Shown: positions 49,525-58,280, numbered from the stretch's first letter. The stretch: DNA of 64,000 nt from Sporobacter sp963677825 (GCA_963677825.2 CAXXEF010000001.1:806001-870000); one strand, 5' to 3'. The notes: generated by a model from the letters alone, not told the origin. Numbers and translations are program-made.

Positions 49525-49554
49525 AAACCGGACGCGAAAGCGTCCGGTTTTCTT
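49525..49554. terminator. Bidirectional terminator
   Basis: AAACCGGACGC and GCGTCCGGTTT arms around GAAA. It is shared by the pump and VanW genes. Confidence 0.88.
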
Positions 49555-50389
49555 ATTCGTGGGGGCTAACCGCCTCTGACTGATCGATAAACGGCGTATA
49601 CATCATCAGCGCGTGGTTTTCCGTCACATACTCCTCATGCAGCAGCCGCCCGTCTAAATCGTACACATTTCGGTAAAGCTCGTTATGCCTGCTGAAGCCA
49701 CCCCAGTACTCGCCGGCGAAGCAGTGGTTTTTCTCGACAATCTCGTACATACAGTCCGGCGGATATTCCGCGCGCCACTGCCCTTCCAGCTCGTCGGCGC
49801 CGACATGCACCCGCAGCTGAAACGATTGGTCGGTCTTGTTTTTAATCATCAGGTCGCCATAGGGATAAAAGCACGTCGCGCCGCTGCCGAACGGCTGCGT
49901 CCGGGACGAATCCGGGAATACATCATACCCGTGACGATGGCGCTCGACCACGGTCAGCGGCGTGTGCAGCGTCATCCAGTAAATCAGATTCGACAGCTGG
50001 CACAATCCCCCGCCGCAAGTCGTCACGACCTTGCCGCCTTTGAGCGCGACGCCGTCCAGATAGCCTTTTCTATATGTTGGCCTGCCGATGAGCCGCCAGT
50101 AGCTGAGCACCTCGCCCGGCCGGACGAGCACGCCGTCGAGCTTCTCCACGGCGAGGCGCAGATTAACAACTTTATTGCGCTGCCACTGCATGTCAACCTC
50201 TTTGAGCCTTCGCAGCAAGATCGTCGCGTGCTCAGCGTGTACATGCGGCAGCTGAATGTCACGGGTTGTAACGGCGAAACAGCGTGCCCGCGTCAGCCAG
50301 AGGACATATCGCCGCCATGTGTGCAGCGTCTGCGCGAGTTTATAGCGCAGCGGCGAGCGCGCCCGAGGCTTTTCAACTGGTTGATGCAT
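49553..50389 (-). CDS. VanW family protein
   Basis: This is 278 residues from ATG 50389 after GAGGTG; the frame opens at 50437. The VanW motifs are visible: NLRLAVEKLDGVLVRPGEVLSYWRLIGRPT, KGGKVVTTCGGGLCQLSNLIYW and SGATCFYPYGDLMIKNKT. VanW genes occur in some vancomycin clusters, but the role of the family is unknown and no other van gene is here. There is no signal peptide, so it may be cytosolic. A short GC-rich hairpin region separates it from the divergent gene at 50577. Confidence 0.83.
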   Translation of the reverse strand: MHQPVEKPRARSPLRYKLAQTLHTWRRYVLWLTRARCFAVTTRDIQLPHVHAEHATILLRRLKEVDMQWQRNKVVNLRLAVEKLDGVLVRPGEVLSYWRLIGRPTYRKGYLDGVALKGGKVVTTCGGGLCQLSNLIYWMTLHTPLTVVERHRHGYDVFPDSSRTQPFGSGATCFYPYGDLMIKNKTDQSFQLRVHVGADELEGQWRAEYPPDCMYEIVEKNHCFAGEYWGGFSRHNELYRNVYDLDGRLLHEEYVTENHALMMYTPFIDQSEAVSPHE

Positions 50390-50530
50390 GGTCAAACACC
50401 TCAGCTTTCTGCCTTCAGCGACAGTTTTTCGACGCACACGACTAATTTGTTGTAAAACATCTGTTTTTTTGCAAATGTGACTTTATTCGACGCCGGTCAG
50501 GCAGTATACTTACAAGTAAGAGTAATTTTC

Positions 50531-50553
50531 GCGGCAGACGGCCTGTCTGCCGC
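50531..50553 (+). promoter_or_regulatory. Leader hairpin before the 2-TM protein gene
   Basis: GCGGCAGAC and GTCTGCCGC arms around GGCCT, just upstream of the AGGGAGGGTG ribosome site. Confidence 0.45.
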
Positions 50554-50576
50554 CTGCGCCAAGGGAGGGTGACGAT

Positions 50577-50945
50577 ATGACCGGCAAGACACCGCGTGCC
50601 AAGCGCGGCATCTCAATCCGACGCATCTGCACAGAGCACGAAGCATACGTTCTGCGTCAACTCGAAAGCGGCAGCGACCCGGACGCGGTCATGAAACTGC
50701 ACGCCACTAAAATCGCCTGGCTGCAGCATGAGCGGCTCGTGCATTTAATCGTAACACTTATATTTACCGTCTTATTTCTGTTTTCCATCTGGCTGTTTTT
50801 GTCTGTAACCGGTTCGCTCACGCTGGCGCTCGTTGCGCTTGTGCTGATTGTACTGGCCGTTTACATACACCACTATTTTTATCTGGAAAACACGGTGCAA
50901 GCCTGGTACACGCTGTACGACAGACTTTATCACCAGCTTTACTAA
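50577..50945 (+). CDS. Unknown two-helix membrane protein
   Basis: This 122-residue protein has a basic, soluble N-terminal part (about 1-55), two adjacent membrane helices (about 58-78 and 82-103) and a short Tyr-rich tail. The ribosome site is AGGGAGGGTGACGAT. I recognise no family. It is a single gene between divergent VanW and a converging MFS gene, with its own hairpin leader and terminator. Confidence 0.6.
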   Translation: MTGKTPRAKRGISIRRICTEHEAYVLRQLESGSDPDAVMKLHATKIAWLQHERLVHLIVTLIFTVLFLFSIWLFLSVTGSLTLALVALVLIVLAVYIHHYFYLENTVQAWYTLYDRLYHQLY

Positions 50946-50950
50946 TTGAT

Positions 50951-50980
50951 AAAGCACCCACAGATGTGGGTGCTTTTTTT
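50951..50980. terminator. Bidirectional terminator
   Basis: AAAGCACCCACA and TGTGGGTGCTTTTTTT arms around GA. Confidence 0.92.
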
Positions 50981-50982
50981 AG

Positions 50983-52230
50983 TCACGCAGCGCGGCTCTT
51001 TCGCGTTAAAAAGCGCGGTTTGCTGGTGGCGATCGTCGCCATATATAGGATAAACGACAGTGCCATCAGGATGGCGGCAATCCAGTAAATCCAGTTATAG
51101 CCCGACACATCGGCGACAAATCCAAATACGAAGCCACCAAGTGAAAATCCAATATCAATCGACGAAAAGAACGCGGCCGACGCCGTGCCGCGTCGCTGCG
51201 GTGAGCAGCGCTTGAATACCAGTGAATTCATTGCCGGCATGACGGCGCCGTTGCACAGGCCGATCGGGAGCGCAATGAGAAATAAGCCAACCGACGACTG
51301 GATAAACGGAATAACGCCCAAGCACACCATAAGCCCGAGCAGGCCTGGTATCACGACAATATCCGTGCCGCGGCGGTCGGTCGTTCGCCCGAGCAGAATA
51401 CGCGACACCAGAAGGCCGACCGATGAGACTGTAAAAAACAGCCCGATATTGCCGAAGCCGCGGTCCTTTGCAAGTAGCGGGAGAAACGTATTAATACTGC
51501 TGACCGCAAAAAAGTTTAATATCATCACGGCAGCCGGCAGAAAGACGGTATATTCAAAGCCAAGAAATGTTTTAGGCAGCGGTGTTGTATCCGGCTGCTC
51601 CTTCGGTACGTCCGTGACCACTTGCGCTTTTTGCGCGCGGCGCGTCTTTCGTTCATAGGAAATCGTCGCACCGAGAATCATGCTCACCAGACAAATCCCG
51701 GCCGACAGATAAAACAGCTTATGAAAGCTGGCAATCTCACCGTCTCCGACAACTGTCAGCGCAACAAACGGCGCGAACGCCGACGCAACCGTCCCGTACA
51801 GGCCGTAGTATCCGATACCCTCCGCCAGACGCGACGGGGGGATGACGTCGGCTGCGGCCGCACCGGAATTCGTCGAAAACATGCCGAAGCCCAGCCCGTT
51901 GATCACGCGAATTGCCAGCAGCAGTGCAATCGATGCCGTCAGTCCGTATAATGCACAGGCGCCCGCGCAAATCGCGGCGCCCATAATAAGCATCCGGACA
52001 CGACCGATACGGTCCGACAACATGCCGGAAACCGGCCGTGCTATCAGCGCCGACAGTGAATAGGCCGTCAGCATCAAGCCGCCGTATATATTCACGCCGC
52101 TAATCTTCGCGGCATATAGCGGCAGCGCCGTGAAGAAAAAGTAATTACAGAAGGATACACCGGCAGACGCAGCGATGATGGTAATATAGTCTTTTGTCCA
52201 GAGGCGTTCTTTTGTTGGTTGATGATTCAT
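50983..52230 (-). CDS. MFS transporter (12 helices)
   Basis: This 415-residue major facilitator protein has twelve expected helices. Motif A appears between helices 2 and 3 (SGMLSDRIGRVRMLI) and again in the second half (LLGRTTDRRGTDIVVI), with FGMFSTNSGAAAADVIPPSRLAEGIGYYGL typical of drug or sugar efflux MFS. The substrate is unknown. The leader on this strand contains a TGTCGG/CCGACA hairpin (about 52280-52300). Confidence 0.85.
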   Translation of the reverse strand: MNHQPTKERLWTKDYITIIAASAGVSFCNYFFFTALPLYAAKISGVNIYGGLMLTAYSLSALIARPVSGMLSDRIGRVRMLIMGAAICAGACALYGLTASIALLLAIRVINGLGFGMFSTNSGAAAADVIPPSRLAEGIGYYGLYGTVASAFAPFVALTVVGDGEIASFHKLFYLSAGICLVSMILGATISYERKTRRAQKAQVVTDVPKEQPDTTPLPKTFLGFEYTVFLPAAVMILNFFAVSSINTFLPLLAKDRGFGNIGLFFTVSSVGLLVSRILLGRTTDRRGTDIVVIPGLLGLMVCLGVIPFIQSSVGLFLIALPIGLCNGAVMPAMNSLVFKRCSPQRRGTASAAFFSSIDIGFSLGGFVFGFVADVSGYNWIYWIAAILMALSFILYMATIATSKPRFLTRKSRAA

Positions 52231-52342
52231 TTAGGCTCTTCTTCCGTTTGTAATGTCAGGCCGTCAGATCGCAGCCTGTCGGCATATGTAAAAACCGACA
52301 TAGGCGGCGCGGATTCGATCCATCGGCTTCATCGGCCGATTA

Positions 52343-52846
52343 TTAATCGTTAAGCCACCTGACGATTTCGTCCAGATTTTCACGGCAGACGTAGTCGCAG
52401 CCGTTTTCAATCATCTCAATGATCCGCGCGTTTTGCTCGGCCTTTTCGGGATTCTTTTCCGCTTCGCTTTCGAGCAGCCGCGGCATATTGCTCAGCATAA
52501 CCTTGTTGAGACCGCGCAGCTTCGTGCGATCGATACCGCCTTGCAAGTAAAACACCGGCAAGTCGCCTGTCTGATGGCGCTTGACGATATCGTCCGCCGC
52601 TTTTTGCGACGGTGCCGCCATCCCGACGGCGATCAAGGCTTGGACGTTGTATTTACCGGTCGCTTTCTTATAACCCTGGACTGCGCCGGCCATAATCCAG
52701 CCCATATACACAATATCTGTACCGGAACCGAGCGCTCCGGCTTTTTTCCGCGGATACAGCGGCAGGCCGGTCGCTTCTGCGAGCAGCTCGGCATACCGGC
52801 GCGTATAGCCCGTGTTCGACTCGTAAACGATCGCTTGTGCTTTCAT
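52343..52846 (-). CDS. Flavodoxin-domain protein
   Basis: This 167-residue protein starts with the FMN phosphate loop YESNTGYTRRYAELL and has VYMGWIMAGAVQGYKK and YLQGGIDRTKL, a pattern like protoporphyrinogen-oxidase or menaquinone-linked flavodoxins (HemG-like group). It probably carries electrons through FMN. It starts 34 bp downstream of the PAS-GGDEF-HD-GYP gene on the same strand, with a promoter inside that gene's 3' end. Confidence 0.82.
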   Translation of the reverse strand: MKAQAIVYESNTGYTRRYAELLAEATGLPLYPRKKAGALGSGTDIVYMGWIMAGAVQGYKKATGKYNVQALIAVGMAAPSQKAADDIVKRHQTGDLPVFYLQGGIDRTKLRGLNKVMLSNMPRLLESEAEKNPEKAEQNARIIEMIENGCDYVCRENLDEIVRWLND

Positions 52847-52878
52847 AGGGATACTGTCCTTTCATGGCGTCGGGCTAC

Positions 52879-52908
52879 ATTATAGCGCGCCATCTTCTAC
52901 CATTTCAA
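52879..52908 (-). promoter_or_regulatory. Promoter for the flavodoxin gene, at the 3' end of the upstream gene
   Basis: On the minus strand, TTGAAA (52908-52903), 18 bp and TATAAT (52884-52879). The -10 overlaps the stop codon of the cyclic-di-GMP gene. Confidence 0.6.
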
Positions 52909-54904
52909 TGACCAAATCTACAAGCGCCGGATCGAGCATGCTGCCGGATTCAGCGCGCAATGTATCAACGACTTTATCGTTTTCGATTGCACCGTATTTC
53001 TGGCACAGTACGTCGTACCGTCCGGCGATCATAATGATGCGGGCCATCAGCGGAATCTCAACACCTTTGAGGCCGCGCGGATAGCCGCATCCGTCCCACT
53101 GCTCATGGTGGCTGTAGACAATTTCGGCCAGATCGACGGTACTTTCAAATATATTGAGAATTCTGTAACCGGTAACAGGATGCTGCCGGTGTTCCTGCTC
53201 AACTTGCTCGTGATATTCAACGCCGGTGCCGGTCAGGACATTGGCAAGCTCTGCACCAACACTGACTTTGCCGATATCATGCAGCAGTCCGACGCGCCGC
53301 AGCTTCTGGATCTCTGTTTCCGGCAGCTCAAGCTCCTCGCCGATACGCCGGCAAATCCGGCTGACATTAATCGAATGGCGCTCTTCTGCCGGCGCTTTTT
53401 CGTATAGCGACCGAATGATTGCCGTAAGCATTTCAGTATCGTTACTGCTCCTGCCGACTGCTTTTTGACGGTACATCGCGCTCTCGGCGTTTTTAACGAT
53501 GTCCGACATGTGCTGGTTGTTGTTCGTTTTCGTATCGCAGCCGAGCGACATGCTGCACTGCAAAATGTTAAGCTTCTCACGTTCGAGCATGTCTGTAATA
53601 CGCTCGATGATCCCCAGCGCATGCAGATGTTGCGTGTTGGGTAGTATGATAACGAACTCGTCTCCGCCGAGCCGGACGATCAGATCGTCGTCACGGCAAA
53701 CCTTTTTAAGTATACCGGCGGCATTGACGAGAAGCTCGTCACCCATTTCATGGCCGAAAACATCATTGGTGAGTTTCAGTCCGTTCACATCGGCCAGAAT
53801 GACGGAGATCGGCAGATTTTCCGGGCAGTCCACGTCGGCAAGCAGGCGCTCAAAAGCACTCCTGTTTAAAAGGCCCGTCAACGTATCGTGCGTACTGAAA
53901 TATTCGATCTTCTTCTCACGCGCTTTGCGAACGGAGTTGTCCGAGAAGGTAACGACAGCGCCGACAAGGCGCGCGTTTTTATATTGCGGATACGAGCGGT
54001 ACTCCACATCAATGCTTGTGCCGTCGGAACGCCAGAAAACGTCATGATCGGCATAGGCCGGCGTACCTTCAATGCAGGTACGCAGAATATCGCATTCGTG
54101 GACCGGTAACTCGTCTTGATCGGGCCGCTTTCCATGACAGACCGCGTGCACGTTTTGACCGATCAGTTCGTCTTGATCGGCGTAGCCGAGTATCTCCAGC
54201 GAGGCCGCGTTACAGAAAGTACACCGCCCGTCGGTGCCGACGCCGAAGACCGCCTCGGCCGTCGAATCCAAAATCAGCTGCAACTGCTCACGGTTGTCGC
54301 TCAGCGCCTGATTGCTGCGCTCCAGCTCACCGCTGACGCGCTGCGCCAATTCAACAGCTTCGCTTCGGCTCATTTCAAAATAGGCAACAAGAAAAATCAG
54401 CGCCAGCATCGCACTGACAATATTGATGATCGACAGTGTGTCAAATTCAGCCGGTGTCCAGCTTTTGTATGTAACGATGATGTACCCCATGAGCATCGTC
54501 AGCGAAAAGGCTGAAATAAGCAGACCCTTTTTCTTGCCCAGCAAGAAAAACGACATCGGCGCGATGATACTAAACCAGATAAACGAGAACTGTTGATGCC
54601 CGAGGACTGCGAAAACCACGCCTTGCTGGACAAGAACCAGAAAGACAAAAAAAGCGGATGAAAGCGTCAGCTTTTTTGAAAATCGGAAAAATAAAAATAC
54701 ACCGAGCACCAGCAACATGAATGCTGCGTCAAGAATTGATGCGGTCAGCGAGTCTAAATAAAAATCTGCCACGACAAATAGCGCAGCCATTATCACATAA
54801 CCGAGCAAAAACACATTGAGCAATCGTGCTTGCCTGTAATGGGGCTGCAGGGGCTTATAGTGATGTTTATTTGTCAATAAATTTTCGAGCGCGTTGAACT
54901 GCAT
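52880..54904 (-). CDS. Membrane PAS-GGDEF-HD-GYP cyclic-di-GMP protein
   Basis: This 674-residue protein has six to seven membrane helices (about 25-180), a coiled stretch, a PAS domain (about 205-320), a GGDEF domain (about 335-480) with intact RLGGDEFVIIL, and an HD-GYP domain (about 495-674) with HDIGKVS and HHEQWDGCGYP. The GGDEF part makes cyclic di-GMP and the HD-GYP part degrades it, so one may be regulatory. PAS may sense redox or a ligand. It is divergent from the holin gene across a long inverted repeat. Confidence 0.92.
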   Translation of the reverse strand: MQFNALENLLTNKHHYKPLQPHYRQARLLNVFLLGYVIMAALFVVADFYLDSLTASILDAAFMLLVLGVFLFFRFSKKLTLSSAFFVFLVLVQQGVVFAVLGHQQFSFIWFSIIAPMSFFLLGKKKGLLISAFSLTMLMGYIIVTYKSWTPAEFDTLSIINIVSAMLALIFLVAYFEMSRSEAVELAQRVSGELERSNQALSDNREQLQLILDSTAEAVFGVGTDGRCTFCNAASLEILGYADQDELIGQNVHAVCHGKRPDQDELPVHECDILRTCIEGTPAYADHDVFWRSDGTSIDVEYRSYPQYKNARLVGAVVTFSDNSVRKAREKKIEYFSTHDTLTGLLNRSAFERLLADVDCPENLPISVILADVNGLKLTNDVFGHEMGDELLVNAAGILKKVCRDDDLIVRLGGDEFVIILPNTQHLHALGIIERITDMLEREKLNILQCSMSLGCDTKTNNNQHMSDIVKNAESAMYRQKAVGRSSNDTEMLTAIIRSLYEKAPAEERHSINVSRICRRIGEELELPETEIQKLRRVGLLHDIGKVSVGAELANVLTGTGVEYHEQVEQEHRQHPVTGYRILNIFESTVDLAEIVYSHHEQWDGCGYPRGLKGVEIPLMARIIMIAGRYDVLCQKYGAIENDKVVDTLRAESGSMLDPALVDLVIEMVEDGAL

Positions 54905-54974
54905 TGGTCAATCACCTCGATAACTTTAGTATTCACCGACAGCCGTCCGGTGATTTGTCGCGTTAATTCTCATA

Positions 54975-55014
54975 AGCTTATACTAATTATAGTAATATTA
55001 ATATAGTATAAGCT
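54975..55014. promoter_or_regulatory. Large AT-rich inverted repeat between the c-di-GMP and holin genes
   Basis: AGCTTATACTA and TAGTATAAGCT form perfect 11-bp arms around 18 AT-only bases that contain several -10-like hexamers. It could be an operator or a pair of divergent promoters. Confidence 0.5.
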
Positions 55015-55168
55015 GTTTTTCAATACAAATTAACCATTCATTGGCATTTAAATCTTTTTTGCAAGACCGATCGGCTGGATACAAGCTTTACTGTAGCAGC
55101 CCAGTTCGTTCTTTATCGCGCTGCCGACGCATACAAATAACTAGCCGTCTCAGGGAAAGGAGCGCTTC

Positions 55169-55432
55169 ATGGAACTGAGTTTCACGTCTGTCGGTGCTAT
55201 TACAGTCATTTGCTACCTGCTCATTGAAATACTGAAAGTAACGCCGCTTAACCGGAAGTGGCTGCCGATCATCAGCGGACTGCTCGGCGCGGGATTGGGC
55301 ATCGTCGCGATGCACGTCATGCCAGCTTTCCCGGCCGATGATTATTTCAATGCCATTGCGATCGGTATCGTCAGCGGTTTGGCCGCTACCGGGGTTAATC
55401 AGGCCGGTAAACAGCTTAAAAACTCAAAATAA
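55169..55432 (+). CDS. Holin-like small membrane protein (phage holin family)
   Basis: This 87-residue protein has a short N-terminus, a first hydrophobic helix (VGAITVICYLLIEILKV), a second (WLPIISGLLGAGLGIVAMHVM) and a third (AIAIGIVSGLAATGVNQAGK), ending in a Lys-rich tail. It matches small phage holins of Firmicutes. No endolysin, tail or integrase gene is near, so it is a lone chromosomal holin, possibly a remnant or one used for programmed lysis or secretion. The ribosome site is AAAGGAGCG. Confidence 0.72.
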   Translation: MELSFTSVGAITVICYLLIEILKVTPLNRKWLPIISGLLGAGLGIVAMHVMPAFPADDYFNAIAIGIVSGLAATGVNQAGKQLKNSK

Positions 55433-55445
55433 GGTTCATTGCTCC

Positions 55446-55469
55446 CCCGCCCTGTCTGGGCGGTTTTTT
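55446..55469 (+). terminator. Terminator after the holin-like gene
   Basis: CCGCCC and GGGCGG arms around TGTCT, followed by TTTTTT. Confidence 0.8.
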
Positions 55470-55521
55470 CTGCCTTTTTTTGAAAAGCACTTTACAATTG
55501 CTTGTATACGTGATATCTTCA

Positions 55522-55536
55522 TATTAATAATAATTA
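55522..55536. promoter_or_regulatory. PerR-box candidate
   Basis: TATTAATAATAATTA matches the PerR consensus TTATAATNATTATAA at 10 of 14 fixed positions. It lies 24 bp before perR, and a possible -10 (TATTAA) overlaps it, so autoregulation fits. Confidence 0.5.
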
Positions 55537-55559
55537 TCGTTTTGGAAAAGGAGAACATC

Positions 55560-55967
55560 ATGCCTGCCGTTCGTAAACACAGTAAAAAAAGAGAGGCGAT
55601 TCTTGTCAAGCTGCGCAGCACGACATCACACCCCTCGGCTGCGTGGGTATATGAGGAGCTTCGCCGGGACATTCCGGATCTAAGCCTTGGCACCGTTTAC
55701 CGTAATTTGTCGGTTTTCAGGGACGAGGGACTTATTACTTCTGTCGGCGTCGTCAATGGGCAGGAGCGCTTTGACGGCAACACAGATGAGCACACACATT
55801 TCATCTGCCTCAACTGCGGTGACGTGCTGGATCTTGACGTCGCGCTGCCGGCGTCACTCACAAGCGACGTCGAAACGGACAACAACCTGTCCGTTCAAGC
55901 CCGCCAGCTGACGCTCTACGGCCACTGCACACGATGCCGGAGCAATACGCTGCCGGAAAACAGCTAA
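55560..55967 (+). CDS. perR: Fur-family peroxide-responsive regulator (PerR-like)
   Basis: The start is ATG 55560 after AAAAGGAGAAC (135 residues). A winged helix (REAILVKLRSTTSHPSAAWVYEELR, then LSLGTVYRNLSVF) precedes a metal domain with EHTHFICLNC and a C-terminal CTRC, giving the structural zinc cysteines and the histidines that PerR uses for Fe or Mn sensing. It is followed by reverse rubrerythrin, a classic PerR target. This context favours PerR over Fur or Zur. Confidence 0.83.
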   Translation: MPAVRKHSKKREAILVKLRSTTSHPSAAWVYEELRRDIPDLSLGTVYRNLSVFRDEGLITSVGVVNGQERFDGNTDEHTHFICLNCGDVLDLDVALPASLTSDVETDNNLSVQARQLTLYGHCTRCRSNTLPENS

Positions 55968-56030
55968 ACCATCAACACCGGCAGTAACGCCGACTGAATA
56001 AATATCTAAATTCTTGGAGGATTAACAACG

Positions 56031-56576
56031 ATGAAGAAATTTGTATGTACCGTTTGCGGCTATGTCCACACTGGCGACAGCGCCCCCGATCAATGCCCGA
56101 CCTGTAAGGCACCCGCGTCTAAGTTTAACGAGATGTCCGGCGATATGGCCTGGGCCGCCGAGCATGTTGTCGGCGTTGCCAAGGGCGCACCGCAGGATAT
56201 TATCGACGATCTGCGCATGAACTTCACCGGCGAATGCTCAGAAGTCGGCATGTACCTGGCAATGGCGCGCGTCGCGTATCGCGAGGGCTATCCTGAGATC
56301 GCTGCGTTCTGGGAAAAAGCGGCGTATGACGAAGCCGAGCACGCGGCGAAGTTCGCCGAGCTCCTCGGCGAATGCCTCACCGACAGCACGAAGAAAAATC
56401 TCCAGGTTCGTCTGGAAGCCGAAAATGGCGCAACCGGCGGCAAGGCAGACCTTGCAAAGCGCGCCAAGGAGCTTGGGCTTGACGCGATCCACGACACTGT
56501 CCACGAGATGGCACGCGACGAAGCACGTCACGGCAAAGCCTTTAAAGGCTTGCTGGAGCGGTATTTCGGCGCCTAA
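56031..56576 (+). CDS. Reverse rubrerythrin (NADH-dependent peroxidase)
   Basis: This 181-residue protein has an N-terminal rubredoxin site (CTVCGYVHTGDSAPDQCPTCKAP) followed by a four-helix diiron domain (about 55-181) with ligand helices GECSEVGMYLAMARVA, AAYDEAEHAAKFAELLG and EMARDEARHGKAF. This is the domain order of reverse rubrerythrin in Clostridia, which reduces hydrogen peroxide and oxygen with electrons from NADH through rubredoxin. The ribosome site is TTGGAGG. It lies 63 bp after perR and is probably derepressed by peroxide. Confidence 0.93.
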   Translation: MKKFVCTVCGYVHTGDSAPDQCPTCKAPASKFNEMSGDMAWAAEHVVGVAKGAPQDIIDDLRMNFTGECSEVGMYLAMARVAYREGYPEIAAFWEKAAYDEAEHAAKFAELLGECLTDSTKKNLQVRLEAENGATGGKADLAKRAKELGLDAIHDTVHEMARDEARHGKAFKGLLERYFGA

Positions 56577-56585
56577 CACCCTCTA

Positions 56586-56642
56586 GCACAACGACAAAGT
56601 AAGCGCGATGCGTACGGCATCGCGCTTACTTTGTCGTTGTGC
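56586..56642. repeat. Long perfect inverted repeat after rubrerythrin
   Basis: The 26-base arms (beginning GCACAACGACAAAGTAAG) are exact complements around a GTACG loop (56612-56616). It may terminate transcription, but there is no T-run, and the stem is twice the usual length. Confidence 0.75.
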
Positions 56643-56700
56643 ACGCGTCAGCGAAAGGGCAAAATCCCGCATGCCGCCCGATTGTATGCTTGCGTTTTAA

Positions 56701-57132
56701 TTAAAACGGGTATCCGCCCATGCCGCCATAGCCGCCGAACATGCTGAAGATCGACGCGCCGACGATCAGGAAGATGATCACATAAATGGCGCTGATTATG
56801 AGCCCAAAGATGATGGCCGCGCGGACAAAATTCGTCAGCGACACATTGTATTTCGGGCCGCCGACAGCTACGATGATGGCGTAGATGATGTTAAAAATAG
56901 GGATCAGCATCAACAGGAAAAAGATAATGAAATCTTTGATACGCGCTGGCTCTGTGTTGCTGTATCCGGCCTGATACGCCGGCTGCTGATATGGCTGCTG
57001 GTACGCCGGCTGCTGATACGGCTGCTGCTGATAGCCTCCGCCGGCGACCGGCTCAAAATTCGTTCCGCCGCAGTTGTTGCAGAACTTGATGTCGTCTGTC
57101 GCTGTGTTGCCGCAATTGGTACATTTTTTCAC
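56701..57132 (-). CDS. Zinc-ribbon, Gln/Tyr/Pro-rich two-helix membrane protein
   Basis: This 143-residue protein has an N-terminal zinc ribbon (CTNCGNTATDDIKFCNNCGG), a disordered region with repeats of YQQP (about 33-58), two membrane helices (about 67-90 and 103-130), and a Gly/Met/Phe-rich end. Small proteins like this are common in Clostridia; their role is unknown. It shares its layout in part with the protein at 19331. It is divergent from the DUF975 gene. Confidence 0.68.
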   Translation of the reverse strand: MKKCTNCGNTATDDIKFCNNCGGTNFEPVAGGGYQQQPYQQPAYQQPYQQPAYQAGYSNTEPARIKDFIIFFLLMLIPIFNIIYAIIVAVGGPKYNVSLTNFVRAAIIFGLIISAIYVIIFLIVGASIFSMFGGYGGMGGYPF

Positions 57133-57320
57133 AATAACCCCTCCGTCTTTATGTTTTATCCCGAATCAATACCGGCCCCTTTGCCTATATTCGCTTTGCA
57201 GAAACGGCCGATTATTGGCATATGTAACCATGAAACATACTATCATATGAAATTGCCAAATGCAATATTCACCCAGTACAATTAATCGGATCGCGGCCTG
57301 CTTTTCTACGGGAGTTTTTC

Positions 57321-57349
57321 TTGCAAATCGCCATGATCCGTCATAATAT
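57321..57349 (+). promoter_or_regulatory. Promoter for the DUF975 gene
   Basis: TTGCAA (57321-57326), 17 bp and TAATAT (57344-57349), 46 bp before the start. The stretch 57133-57320 upstream shows nothing else firm. Confidence 0.7.
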
Positions 57350-57395
57350 AGAAATATCATCCGGTCCGCCGGGATTCTTATTGGAGGATTGTCGA

Positions 57396-58280
57396 ATGTG
57401 GACACGTACCGAGCTTAAACAAAATGCTAGAAACACACTCCGGACTTCTTACTGGGAAAGCCTTGCCGTCATCGTGTTAACAGCGATTATAGCAGGCGTA
57501 GCCTCTATGGTTGTATCGTTTATTCCGTTGCTGAGCGTTTTCAGCCCAACGGCGTTGGTGATCTTTGTCGCTATGCCGCTGACGGTCGGCATGTATTTTT
57601 TCTTCATGCAGGCGCGTCTGGCGCCGCCGGTCGTACGCTATCTTTTCCACTCGTTTGAGGGCGGCCATTACATGAGCATTGTCGGAGCCACGGCTTGGAT
57701 GTACCTGTTCTTATTCCTGTGGTCCGTGCTGCCGACGCTCGGTATTTTGATTTTTATCGGCAAGCTGGTAATCAGTGGGCTGGAGGTGACTATGGCGGCG
57801 CCGGCCGGCATAGGAAATGGTGAATCGCCTTTCAGCATGTTTAGCGGCAGGCTCTTTCTCGGCAACGGCGTGAAGTGGGATACCGCCGTATTCGACCGGA
57901 TGCTTACCGACCCGGCGTGGATCACCGTGATCGTGCTGTGCAGCTTTATCCTTGTCGCCGGTACAATCATCGTAACAATCAAGCAGCTGTCGTACTCGAT
58001 GACGCCGTTTATCCTGACGGACAACCCCGAAATCGGCCACCGGCGCGCGCTGCGTCTGAGTATCGAGATGATGCACGGGCAGAAATGGCGTGTATTCGTT
58101 TTGTATTTGTCGTTCGTCGGCTGGTATTTGCTGTCGGCCCTGACGTTGTTCATCGGGGCGCTCTTTCTGAGGCCCTACGTCATCGCGACGCAGGCGTCGC
58201 TCTACGTCAAGCTGCGCGAGCACGCGATCGACACCGGGCTGTGCACCGCCGAGGAACTGAATCTGACAGCGATTGAGTAA
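57396..58280 (+). CDS. DUF975 family membrane protein
   Basis: This is 294 residues from ATG 57396 (GGAGG, 8 bp); the frame opens at 57321. It starts MWTRTELKQNARNTLRTSYWESL and has about six membrane helices, with the family-typical LRLSIEMMHGQKWRVFVLYLSF and a late PYVIATQASLYVKLRE segment. DUF975 proteins are integral membrane proteins of unknown role in Firmicutes. No partner is evident except the next small monooxygenase gene. Confidence 0.8.
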   Translation: MWTRTELKQNARNTLRTSYWESLAVIVLTAIIAGVASMVVSFIPLLSVFSPTALVIFVAMPLTVGMYFFFMQARLAPPVVRYLFHSFEGGHYMSIVGATAWMYLFLFLWSVLPTLGILIFIGKLVISGLEVTMAAPAGIGNGESPFSMFSGRLFLGNGVKWDTAVFDRMLTDPAWITVIVLCSFILVAGTIIVTIKQLSYSMTPFILTDNPEIGHRRALRLSIEMMHGQKWRVFVLYLSFVGWYLLSALTLFIGALFLRPYVIATQASLYVKLREHAIDTGLCTAEELNLTAIE

